Assembly (NCBI GenBank): GCA_964539235.1
Contig: CAZIIK010000111.1
Coordinates: forward strand, 1-5,547
Source: CAZIIK01 sp964539235
GTDB lineage: Bacteria; Pseudomonadota; Gammaproteobacteria; Francisellales; CACEW01
Reading direction: 5' to 3'
DNA: 5,547 bases
Below, one piece after another: positions 1 to 5,547 of this stretch. The notes beneath the pieces were generated by a model. The model worked only from the letters and a program-made list of their open reading frames with translations. It was not told the DNA's origin and ran no database searches. Made by a program: the position numbers and the translations under genes. Position 1 is the first letter of the stretch; every line of letters starts with the position of its first letter.

Positions 1-250
1 CAAATCACTCGGGTATACCTTTTCCATGGCTTGTGTGCTGCATATCACGTGACAAATCGGTATTATGACCCTGCACATCCCAAAAATCCGCATCTGTTTG
101 AATGCATAACAAGAAAAATACCCATTTTCGGACAGGCTCTAAAAATGGCTTTTTATAGGTTAATTTGTTTACAGCCTTGCGGATATTGCCTGCGGACCGT
201 CGTAAAGACATCCTTATCGACTGACGCTCTGCACCTGCTTGACAGGCATC

Positions 251-415
251 GCAACCAGTTGGCAGGGCCTTTCAGCGGTTGCTGGTTGCTTTCCAGGTAA
301 CGCCGTGAAGCCATCCTGGCGGCTCGGCCTCGGCATCCATGCCTCAGACGCACCTGGAAAGCAAACAGCCACGGCTCTGTTAAGATTTTTCTTGAATTGT
401 CATCAGCTTTCCAGG
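251..415. repeat. Interlocking inverted repeats with alternative pairings
   Basis: Four segments are complementary in a chain. Segment 1 (251-258, GCAACCAG) pairs perfectly with 282-289. Segment 2 (281-298) pairs with segment 3 (352-369) over 18 bp with one mismatch, including a perfect 13-bp core (286-298 with 352-364). Segment 3 (353-362, CCTGGAAAGC) also pairs perfectly over 10 bp with segment 4 (406-415). Pairings 1:2, 2:3 and 3:4 exclude one another, the layout seen in attenuator leaders. A 7-bp tandem duplication (GGTTGCT, 277-283 and 284-290) lies inside. A short repeat family or degenerate mobile element could also explain the pattern. If transcription of priA starts near 451, none of this is in its mRNA. 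Confidence 0.6.
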
Positions 416-435
416 CTGTTTTCCGAGTAGCCTCT

Positions 436-444
436 TGCTATGAT
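436..444 (+). promoter_or_regulatory. Extended -10 promoter candidate for priA
   Basis: TGC followed by TATGAT (hexamer 439-444) matches the extended -10 form TGN-TATAAT with one mismatch in the hexamer. The region 17 bp upstream (416-421) is a poor -35, which is usual for extended -10 promoters. The predicted start point is near 451, giving a leader of about 30 nt before the ATG at 481. This was judged by eye only. Confidence 0.5.
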
Positions 445-480
445 AGCCCGCATTTGTTGACTGCCAGAATGATTGCATAA

Positions 481-2673
481 ATGGCTGATCCAATCGTCCG
501 TGTTGCTGTAGCAGGGCCTTTCCCGCAGGGTTTGCCTTATCGTGTGCCGCGTACCATGCAGCAATCCAATTATGTTGGATGTCGCGTGCATGTTCCACTG
601 CGTCAACAAGATCGTATCGGGATTGTAATTGCCGTTGTGGCAGAAGCTGAATGGCCAGCAGCGCAGTTGAAGCCAGTGACCGAAGTTTTAGATGCAACAC
701 CTATCTTGCCTACGCATACCCAGGCGTTATTAACGTGGATGGGGCGTTATTACCACGCCGATCCGATGGCCTTGTTTCAGTTGGCCTTCCCTAAACAGTT
801 ACTCCAAGGCAAAGCCTGTAGGGCTGAAACGGCAGTGTATTATCGCCTGACGTTAAGTGGTTTAGAGCGCCATGCACAAGGTGGGAAGCGTGGGCCTAAA
901 CAGTTGCAGGTTTTGACCTTGCTCAAACGCCACGGGGTGCTGGCCAAAACGGTTTTGCAGCAGCATGATGTCAGTGCTGCCACCTTGCGTGCGGTGTTGG
1001 AAAAACACTGGATCGAAACCTGTGAGCCACCGACAGAAACTGCGGCGTTCCAGGAAGATTTATTACAACAGATTACCCTAAACCCCGATCAAGCTGCTGC
1101 CGTGCAAGCCATTACAGATCAGTCTCACCAATTTGCTGCTTTTTTACTCTATGGTGTGACGGGCAGTGGTAAAACCGAAGTCTATTTGCGTGTCATACAG
1201 CAGGTGTTGGCTCAGCACCGTCAGGTGTTGTTTCTCGTGCCAGAAATTGGTTTGACACCACAGACTTTGGATCGCTTGGCCAAGCGTTTGCCCGTGCCGT
1301 TATACCCGATGCATTCAGCCTTATCTGAAACGCAAAAGCGCCATACTTGGGCGTGTGTGCGGCGTGGTCAACCGGGCGTGGTGATCGGCACGCGTTCGGC
1401 ATTGTTTATGCCATTGCCGCGGTTGGGTTTGATTGTGATCGATGAGGCGCATGACGCTTCGTTTAAGCAGCACAATGGTATTCGTTACCACGCGCGTGAT
1501 TCTGCGGTGCGTTTTGCACAACTGGCGCAGGTACCGATTGTGTTAGGCAGTGCAACGCCGAGTTTGGAAAGTTGGCTGAATGCCGAACGCGGGCGTTATC
1601 AATTATTACAGCTGAGTGCGCGTGCCGGTGGTGCCAAAATGCCGACCTGTCATTTGATTAATATGCATCAGCAAAATATTCAGGCTGGATTGTCGGAGCC
1701 TTTAATTGCCGCAATGCGCACGCATCTGGCCCAAGGCAATCAGGTTTTATTATTTTTAAACCGCCGTGGTTTTGCTTCAGTCTTGCGTTGCATTAATTGT
1801 TCGTGGTCCGCGCAATGCAAACGCTGTGATGCACCGTTAACCATTCATCGCGGTAGACAAAAATTGTGTTGCCATCGCTGCGGTCATGTTGAGCCCTTAA
1901 TTGCGCAGTGTCCGCAGTGTGACTCGACCATGCCTTTGCAACAGATTGGTGTTGGGACGGAAAAATTGGAGTCCGTTTTGCAGCAAATATTTCCCACGCA
2001 CACCATTGTGCGGATTGATCGTGATCAGGTGCGGCAGACGCAGGCGTTGGAACAACGACTGGCACAGATTCATCAAGGAACCGCTGATATCATTATCGGT
2101 ACCCAAATGCTCGCCAAAGGGCATCATTTTTCTGGCGTGACCATGGTAGCGATCGTCGACATCGACAGTGCCTTATTTAGCCAGGATTTCCGTGCGCTGG
2201 AGCATTTAGGCCAGTTATTGCTACAGGTTTCAGGTCGAGCGGGTCGGGGTGATTTGCCGGGTGAAATGTACTTGCAGACTTTGCAGCCGGATCATTGGGC
2301 GTTGCGCCTGTTATTAAAATCAGGCTATACCGATTTTATGACGCGCCTATTGGCAGAACGTCATGCTGCGCATTGGCCACCGTATACGCATTTAGCAGCT
2401 TTTGTGCTCGAAACGCAGCAGGTTTCGATGGCAGAACATGTGTTGCGTGATTGGGTGAAAGCCTTGCAAGCTAAAGCAGATGCAGCGGTAGATATTTATG
2501 GTCCAGTGCCGGCTTTACAAGCCAAACGCGCAGGGTTTTATCGTTGGCAGGTGTTGCTCCAGTCATCACAACGCCAGGCGTTGCATCGACACATTGATCA
2601 GGTGAAACAGCATACCGCGGCGTTACCGCAGTATGTGCGTTGGTATTTGGATGTGGATCCGTATGCGTTGTGA
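481..2673 (+). CDS. priA: Primosomal protein N' (replication restart helicase PriA)
   Basis: PriA is a 3'-to-5' superfamily 2 DNA helicase. It recognises stalled or collapsed forks and starts reloading of DnaB through PriB/DnaT or PriC. At 730 residues it matches the E. coli length (about 732). The order is: N-terminal 3'-end-binding domain (about 1-105), winged helix (about 110-185), Walker A GVTGSGKT (225-232, K231), DEAH box (321-324), and an eight-cysteine zinc module inserted in helicase lobe 2 (C437, C440, C446, C449, C464, C467, C477, C480). Then come GTQMLAKGHHF (540-550), motif VI QVSGRAGRG (582-590) and a C-terminal domain with GPVPAL and a terminal DVDP. An in-frame TAA directly precedes the ATG at 481, so this is the first possible start, and it aligns with the E. 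coli N terminus. No clear Shine-Dalgarno is present, which fits low expression. All helicase and zinc residues are intact. Confidence 0.98.
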   Translation: MADPIVRVAVAGPFPQGLPYRVPRTMQQSNYVGCRVHVPLRQQDRIGIVIAVVAEAEWPAAQLKPVTEVLDATPILPTHTQALLTWMGRYYHADPMALFQLAFPKQLLQGKACRAETAVYYRLTLSGLERHAQGGKRGPKQLQVLTLLKRHGVLAKTVLQQHDVSAATLRAVLEKHWIETCEPPTETAAFQEDLLQQITLNPDQAAAVQAITDQSHQFAAFLLYGVTGSGKTEVYLRVIQQVLAQHRQVLFLVPEIGLTPQTLDRLAKRLPVPLYPMHSALSETQKRHTWACVRRGQPGVVIGTRSALFMPLPRLGLIVIDEAHDASFKQHNGIRYHARDSAVRFAQLAQVPIVLGSATPSLESWLNAERGRYQLLQLSARAGGAKMPTCHLINMHQQNIQAGLSEPLIAAMRTHLAQGNQVLLFLNRRGFASVLRCINCSWSAQCKRCDAPLTIHRGRQKLCCHRCGHVEPLIAQCPQCDSTMPLQQIGVGTEKLESVLQQIFPTHTIVRIDRDQVRQTQALEQRLAQIHQGTADIIIGTQMLAKGHHFSGVTMVAIVDIDSALFSQDFRALEHLGQLLLQVSGRAGRGDLPGEMYLQTLQPDHWALRLLLKSGYTDFMTRLLAERHAAHWPPYTHLAAFVLETQQVSMAEHVLRDWVKALQAKADAAVDIYGPVPALQAKRAGFYRWQVLLQSSQRQALHRHIDQVKQHTAALPQYVRWYLDVDPYAL

Positions 2674-2678
2674 AGACG

Positions 2679-3857
2679 CTAGTCCAGAGATTCTGGTGCG
2701 AAATATTGTCTAATCCCCATAGCCCAAGGATGGACAGTGACAGATCCAATGGTTTTAGGACGGGGATCTTGTGACAGGCAAATGGCTTCGCATTCACCGA
2801 TATCCGCGACAATAGACTCAAGGGTGGAAAGTTGAGTGTGATTCACGTGATCAGTGCTTTTAATTTCAATTAAGAGCAAGGGTTGTCCGGGGCGTTCAAC
2901 GACTAAATCAACTTCAACGCCTGACCCAGTGAGTAAATACGAAAATCTATATTCAGTTTGATAAGTGGTAGCCAATTTTAAAATTTCTGTCACGATAAAA
3001 TTCTCAAAAAGCTCGCCATAGTAACTGGTACCGGGCTTTGGCGGTAAGCTCAGCATTTGTGACAATGCACGGGTGATACCTGTGTCGATGAAATAAAATT
3101 TAGGCGATGCTCGCAAACGTTTTCGAAATGAATGTTGGAATGGCTCCAGCATAAAGCCGAGTAGCGTATCTTCTAAGATTGAAAAATAATTTTTAATGGT
3201 TTTGTCATCGGCGCCTACATCTCTGGCAATATTAAGATAATTAATGATTTTTCCGTTGCATTGGGCCGCAACGGTTAAAAACTTTCGGAAAGGGTCCAGC
3301 TTTTTGACTATTTGTTCAGCCCAAATTTCTTCTTTTAAATAGGTCAGTGCGTAGGCTTGCAGGAAATGCTGTTTTTCTTGAGCACTATTGAAGTGAAAGA
3401 CACCCGGTAGCAGGCCGTATTTTAGGGTTTCCGTTAGATCAAATTGTTCGGCCAGTTCGACAAAAGAGAATGGGAATAGGTGATAAACAAATGCTCTGCC
3501 TGCAAGCAAATTAACGCCTGCGGTTTTCAATTTACGCGCACTTGAGCCGGTTAATACAAAAAATTTATCTGTTTTTTCAGCCTCGATGAGTAAGTGGACC
3601 ACATCCAGTAATTTTGGCAGTTTATGCACCTCATCAATGATGACATGTTGATGATGCTTTGGCATGGCTTTGACTAATCTCACAAGCTCTTGTGGATCTT
3701 TGGCGAAACGGTCTTCTTCCAGTGGGTTGAGTAGGTTGATATATAGGCAGCGCTCTAGGTCAAAGGTTTGTTCAATTAACGTGCTTTTTCCGGTGCCTCG
3801 CGCGCCAAAGAGGAATAGGCTGTAGTGTTGAGTCAGTTGTTGAGTGCGTTTTAACAT
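2679..3857 (-). CDS. AAA+ ATPase with DUF4143 / PD-(D/E)XK-like C-terminal domain
   Basis: This belongs to the widespread, patchily distributed bacterial and archaeal ATPases of the AAA_14 plus DUF4143 type, whose function is unknown. The 392 residues start directly at the ATPase domain: Walker A GARGTGKS (18-25), Walker B VIIDEVH (72-78), and a sensor-like strand VLTGSSARKL (101-110). A segment at about 190-235 reads as a winged helix-turn-helix, with helices around LNIARDVG and DDKTIKNYFSILED. The C-terminal part contains GELFENFIVTEI (E285), then D317 and E331-I-K333, the spacing expected of a PD-(D/E)XK nuclease fold. Whether it cuts DNA is not shown. The start ATG has AAGGCGG (3862-3868) in front. 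The gene is convergent with priA, 5 bp between stops, and divergent from the glycosyltransferase operon. By eye it is more AT-rich than priA, suggesting later acquisition. The domain call is firm; the role is unknown. Confidence 0.93.
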   Translation of the reverse strand: MLKRTQQLTQHYSLFLFGARGTGKSTLIEQTFDLERCLYINLLNPLEEDRFAKDPQELVRLVKAMPKHHQHVIIDEVHKLPKLLDVVHLLIEAEKTDKFFVLTGSSARKLKTAGVNLLAGRAFVYHLFPFSFVELAEQFDLTETLKYGLLPGVFHFNSAQEKQHFLQAYALTYLKEEIWAEQIVKKLDPFRKFLTVAAQCNGKIINYLNIARDVGADDKTIKNYFSILEDTLLGFMLEPFQHSFRKRLRASPKFYFIDTGITRALSQMLSLPPKPGTSYYGELFENFIVTEILKLATTYQTEYRFSYLLTGSGVEVDLVVERPGQPLLLIEIKSTDHVNHTQLSTLESIVADIGECEAICLSQDPRPKTIGSVTVHPWAMGIRQYFAPESLD

Positions 3858-3861
3858 GTCG

Positions 3862-3868
3862 CCGCCTT
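3862..3868 (-). promoter_or_regulatory. Ribosome binding site of the DUF4143 ATPase gene
   Basis: Read on the minus strand this is AAGGCGG. The AAGG core lies 7 nt before the ATG at 3857. It supports the chosen start. The proximal TTCGGA dyad ends two bases upstream of it, so a regulator or an RNA hairpin at the dyad could affect ribosome access. Confidence 0.6.
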
Positions 3869-3869
3869 T

Positions 3870-3887
3870 TTCGGAGTCTTATCCGAA
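3870..3887. promoter_or_regulatory. Proximal dyad TTCGGA-N6-TCCGAA (operator candidate)
   Basis: Perfect 6-bp arms (3870-3875 and 3882-3887) are separated by six bases. It is identical in arm sequence and spacing to the dyad at 3901-3918. It lies in the leader of the ATPase mRNA, 13 to 30 bases before the ATG and next to the ribosome binding site. It could be the second site of a dimeric DNA-binding protein or, in RNA, a small hairpin that affects translation. Confidence 0.7.
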
Positions 3888-3896
3888 TATGTCGTG

Positions 3897-3922
3897 CAAT
3901 TTCGGAATTGATTCCGAAATTG
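3897..3922. promoter_or_regulatory. Distal dyad with 11-bp arms containing TTCGGA-N6-TCCGAA (operator candidate)
   Basis: The arms CAATTTCGGAA (3897-3907) and TTCCGAAATTG (3912-3922) are perfect inverted repeats around a 4-base centre. The inner 18 bp (3901-3918) repeat the proximal dyad, with centres 31 bp apart. The outer arm overlaps the -10 hexamer of the ATPase promoter, and the predicted start point falls near its centre. That is where a bound repressor would block transcription. No T-run follows on either strand, so it is not a terminator. Confidence 0.75.
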
Positions 3923-3947
3923 TATTCCAGGTCGCCTGTAAATACAA
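3919..3947 (-). promoter_or_regulatory. Sigma-70-type promoter candidate for the DUF4143 ATPase gene
   Basis: On the minus strand the -35 is TTGTAT (3942-3947), the spacer is exactly 17 bp (3925-3941) and the -10 is TACAAT (3919-3924). The hexamers match consensus at 4 of 6 and 5 of 6 positions. Transcription would start near 3911-3912, inside the distal dyad, leaving a leader of about 55 nt that contains the proximal dyad. Confidence 0.6.
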
Positions 3948-3984
3948 ATTGCATCTGTTAAACTGCGGCGATTGTTGATTACGC

Positions 3985-3991
3985 AGAGGAG
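3985..3991 (+). promoter_or_regulatory. Ribosome binding site of the glycosyltransferase gene
   Basis: AGAGGAG ends 5 nt before the ATG at 3997. It is the strongest Shine-Dalgarno in the window and fixes the start. No clear promoter is visible for this operon. The best candidate is an extended -10-like TGT-TAAACT at 3956-3964, without a good -35. Confidence 0.7.
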
Positions 3992-3996
3992 CGCGT

Positions 3997-4953
3997 ATGC
4001 ATCCGCGTCAAAAGAAACACCCTAAAATTTCAGCGGTGGTGCCGGTTTTTAATGAAGCCGCTTTGGTGACCGAATTTTTGCCTGCCTTATTGAAAACCTT
4101 GAAGTCGCTGAGTCGGTATGTCGAGATTGTGGTGGTGGATGATGGCAGTCGTGATGAGACTTTTGCCCAGATTAAGGCGTTAAAGTTACCACTGAAAGCG
4201 ATTTCATTTGCCCGTAATTTTGGTAAAGAAAAAGCGATTACCGCAGGGCTTGAACATACCACCGGTGATGTAGTGCTGGTGATTGATGCTGATTTTCAGC
4301 ATCCGTTATCGCGTATTCCTGCCTTGTTTGAGCAATGGCAAGCAGGTTATGACAATGTGTATGGTGTGCGTGAGGATCGTAAAGATCAACGCTTGATGAA
4401 TCGCTTTTTTTCATCGACGTTCTACAAGTTCAATCGGTTTTTGATGAGCATTGATTTACCGGAAAATGCCGGTGACTTTCGTATGATGGATCGTTGTGTG
4501 GTCGATGCGATTAATCAGTTACCTGAAGCGAATCGTTTTATGAAAGGGCTTTATGCTTGGGTCGGTTTCAAAGCTATTGGTGTGACTTATCAAGTCGAAA
4601 AGCGTCAAGCGGGGAAAAGCCGTTGGAGTTTCTTTCGTTTATTCGATTTGGCGGTCACTGGAATTACGGCTTTTTCGGATTGGCCATTGCGCATTTGGGC
4701 ATTTATCGGATTTATTATTTCAGCGATTTCAGTGGTGTACGGCTGCTGGATCGTTATCGATACGTTGTTGTTTGGCATTGAAGTGCCAGGTTGGGCAACC
4801 GTTGTCGTTGGCATTATGTTTCTTGGCGGTATTCAGCTGTTATCGATTGGGATTTTGGCGGAATATATCGCGCGTATTTTTCATGAAGTGAAACGACGCC
4901 CCAATTACATTGTCCGTGAACGGGTGGGGTTTGATGATTCGCAAGATGCTTAA
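3997..4953 (+). CDS. Polyisoprenyl-phosphate glycosyltransferase, GT2 family (GtrB/DPM1-like)
   Basis: Proteins of this type move a sugar from a nucleotide-sugar to undecaprenyl phosphate at the cytoplasmic face of the inner membrane. The product feeds modification of O-antigen, lipid A, teichoic acid or other envelope glycans. The 318 residues fit the family. An N-terminal GT-A domain shows VPVFNE (15-20), VVDDGSRDET (46-55), FARNFGKEKAITAG (71-84) and the metal-binding DAD followed by FQHP (97-103). Two hydrophobic segments (about 232-255 and 266-290) anchor the C terminus, followed by a basic tail (VKRRPNY). A good ribosome binding site supports the ATG. The 3' end overlaps the next gene, a GtrA-family protein, which strengthens the Gtr-type assignment. 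The sugar cannot be told from sequence: glucose, mannose and aminoarabinose-type (ArnC) enzymes all share these motifs. Confidence 0.92.
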   Translation: MHPRQKKHPKISAVVPVFNEAALVTEFLPALLKTLKSLSRYVEIVVVDDGSRDETFAQIKALKLPLKAISFARNFGKEKAITAGLEHTTGDVVLVIDADFQHPLSRIPALFEQWQAGYDNVYGVREDRKDQRLMNRFFSSTFYKFNRFLMSIDLPENAGDFRMMDRCVVDAINQLPEANRFMKGLYAWVGFKAIGVTYQVEKRQAGKSRWSFFRLFDLAVTGITAFSDWPLRIWAFIGFIISAISVVYGCWIVIDTLLFGIEVPGWATVVVGIMFLGGIQLLSIGILAEYIARIFHEVKRRPNYIVRERVGFDDSQDA

Positions 4954-5332
4954 TACGCCAGCGTTTTGGCAGTTATTTCGCTTCGGTGTTGTCGGCTCTG
5001 TTGCGGCGGCAGTGAATTTTTTGGTGGTGGTACTGTTGGTCGAGGCATTGCATTGGCACCCGTTATGGGCCAATGTGTTGGCATTTGCCTGTGCTTATCA
5101 AGTGAGTTTTAGTGGGCATCATTTTTGGACCTTTGCCAATCAACCGCGTCGAGGCCGTTTTCCTTGGGTAAAGTTTTTGTTGGTAGCGGGGTTGAGCTTT
5201 TTACTTAACGAAGGCTTGTTTTTCGTGTTCTTGCACTGGGTCGGGCTGTATTACATATGGGCCTTGTTGTGCGTGCTCATTGTTGTGCCTCCATTGACCT
5301 TTGTCTGCAGTAAGTTTTGGGCTTTTCGTTAG
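4934..5332 (+). CDS. GtrA-family membrane protein (putative polyprenyl-phosphate-sugar translocator)
   Basis: GtrA proteins are small four-helix inner-membrane proteins. In phage serotype-conversion systems they are thought to flip the lipid-linked sugar made by GtrB. The 132 residues contain four hydrophobic segments (about 13-37, 43-60, 78-100 and 106-124). The family hallmarks are the N-terminal FRFGVVGS, SGHHFWTF closing the second helix and CSKFWAFR at the C terminus. I prefer the ATG at 4934, which leaves a short basic N terminus before helix 1. It has a weak GGTGGGG 4 nt upstream and overlaps the glycosyltransferase gene by 20 bp. A TTG at 4910 or an ATG at 4946 are in-frame alternatives. 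The overlap suggests translational coupling. No third Gtr transferase follows within the window. Confidence 0.88.
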   Translation: MIRKMLNTPAFWQLFRFGVVGSVAAAVNFLVVVLLVEALHWHPLWANVLAFACAYQVSFSGHHFWTFANQPRRGRFPWVKFLLVAGLSFLLNEGLFFVFLHWVGLYYIWALLCVLIVVPPLTFVCSKFWAFR

Positions 5333-5547
5333 AGTCAGTGGGCGTTACATTATCCTGGGACTGGTGAAAATTCTGTAACAAAATAGGAAGCCGTTCTTGG
5401 ATAAATACTTTAGAGGGTACCCGAGAAGCTTCTGCCTTCGGTCAAGCCTTTGTTAAAGGCATTTTTCAGCATGCTACCGTAATGCACTCTACATTTGGAT
5501 TTTTGATGCAAATTTGATCATCACAAGCCAAAAAGACTAATTTTCAT
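5333..5547. other. Gene-free tail downstream of the GtrA gene
   Basis: No supported gene is present. The stretch has a terminator-like hairpin (5446-5466), a 10-bp palindrome AGAAGCTTCT (5424-5433) and a 6-bp inverted repeat GTTACA/TGTAAC (5344-5349, 5374-5379). Open frames run on both strands around 5370-5520, but they have no start signals and match nothing I know. The ATG at the very end on the minus strand (5547) reaches a stop after eight codons. Confidence 0.5.
5446..5466 (+). terminator. Possible rho-independent terminator of the glycosyltransferase-gtrA operon
   Basis: A perfect 6-bp stem GCCTTT/AAAGGC with a three-base loop (5446-5460) is followed by ATTTTT (5461-5466). It lies about 113 bases after the GtrA stop on the same strand. 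The stem is short and half A-T, so termination may be weak. On the minus strand no T-run follows the stem. Confidence 0.4.

Larger units (their letters stand above)
1..480. other. Gene-free upstream region of priA
   Basis: No convincing coding region, tRNA or known structured RNA is visible on either strand. The open frames here (31-300 on +, 5-211 on -, 239-430 on +) are short, resemble no protein family I know, and lack ribosome binding sites. Positions 1-240 show nothing beyond an 8-bp palindrome TCACGTGA (45-52), an AT-rich imperfect hairpin near 140-158 and an isolated TTGACA at 239-244 without a matching -10. Positions 251-415 hold interlocking complementary repeats, annotated separately. 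Positions 436-480 hold the likely priA promoter and leader. The rpmE gene often found beside priA in gammaproteobacteria is absent here. Confidence 0.6.

Noticed and set aside
127..132. Single TTCGGA half-site as a further operator
   Set aside because: The complementary TCCGAA arm at the six-base spacing is missing. The same applies to half-sites inside coding regions near 3284 and 4674.
140..158. AT-rich hairpin (CTAAAAA ... TTTTTATAG) as a terminator
   Set aside because: The stem has a bulge and almost no G-C pairs, and no upstream gene is visible for it to serve.
239..244. Perfect TTGACA as the -35 of a promoter
   Set aside because: No acceptable -10 hexamer lies 16-18 bp downstream.
31..300. 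89-codon open frame on the + strand as a gene
   Set aside because: It starts with TTG without a ribosome binding site, ends in the repeat cluster and resembles no known family.
262..522. 12-bp direct repeat GCAGGGCCTTTC at 262-273 and 511-522 as an attachment site
   Set aside because: One exact 12-mer match is about what chance gives in a window of this size, and no integrase or tRNA is present.
380..700. 106-codon open frame on the - strand overlapping the priA start
   Set aside because: Most of it is antisense to the well-supported PriA N terminus and it matches no family.
2684..2696. Hairpin CCAGA-GAT-TCTGG near the convergent stops as a shared terminator
   Set aside because: The stem is only 5 bp, it lies inside the last codons of the ATPase gene, and no T-run follows on either strand.
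2471..2821. 116-codon open frame on the - strand across the priA/ATPase junction
   Set aside because: It overlaps the C-terminal coding parts of two solid genes in another frame and has a low-complexity, non-family sequence.

Overview
The window looks like chromosomal DNA of a gammaproteobacterium of moderate GC content. The basis is a full-length PriA helicase whose motifs, eight-cysteine zinc module and C-terminal ending (DVDP) follow the E. coli form closely. No marker fixes the order or genus.

Layout from left to right. Positions 1-480 hold no gene I can support. They contain a cluster of mutually complementary repeats (251-415) and an extended -10 promoter (436-444) for the next gene. 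priA (481-2673, +) encodes the replication-restart helicase. Five bases beyond its stop, an oppositely oriented gene ends. This is a 392-residue AAA+ ATPase with a winged-helix segment and a C-terminal DUF4143/PD-(D/E)XK-like domain (2679-3857, -). A 139-bp divergent intergenic region (3858-3996) separates it from a two-gene + strand operon. The operon comprises a polyisoprenyl-phosphate glycosyltransferase with two C-terminal membrane helices (3997-4953) and an overlapping GtrA-family four-helix membrane protein (4934-5332). A short hairpin followed by a T-run (5446-5466) may terminate this operon. The last 215 bases contain no gene I can support.

How the parts relate. PriA is housekeeping. 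The glycosyltransferase and GtrA form a recognisable pair: the first would charge undecaprenyl phosphate with a sugar at the inner face of the cytoplasmic membrane, and the second would help move the lipid-linked sugar to the periplasmic face. The third member of classical Gtr systems, the polytopic periplasmic-side transferase, is not in the window. The ATPase gene appears to be an accessory insert between these two units.

The most interesting element is in the divergent intergenic region. Two copies of the same 18-bp dyad, TTCGGA-N6-TCCGAA, lie with centres exactly 31 bp apart, close to three helical turns. One copy overlaps the -10 element and predicted start point of a well-formed promoter for the ATPase gene. 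The other abuts the ATPase ribosome binding site. The ATPase carries a helix-turn-helix-like segment, so autoregulation is a testable hypothesis.
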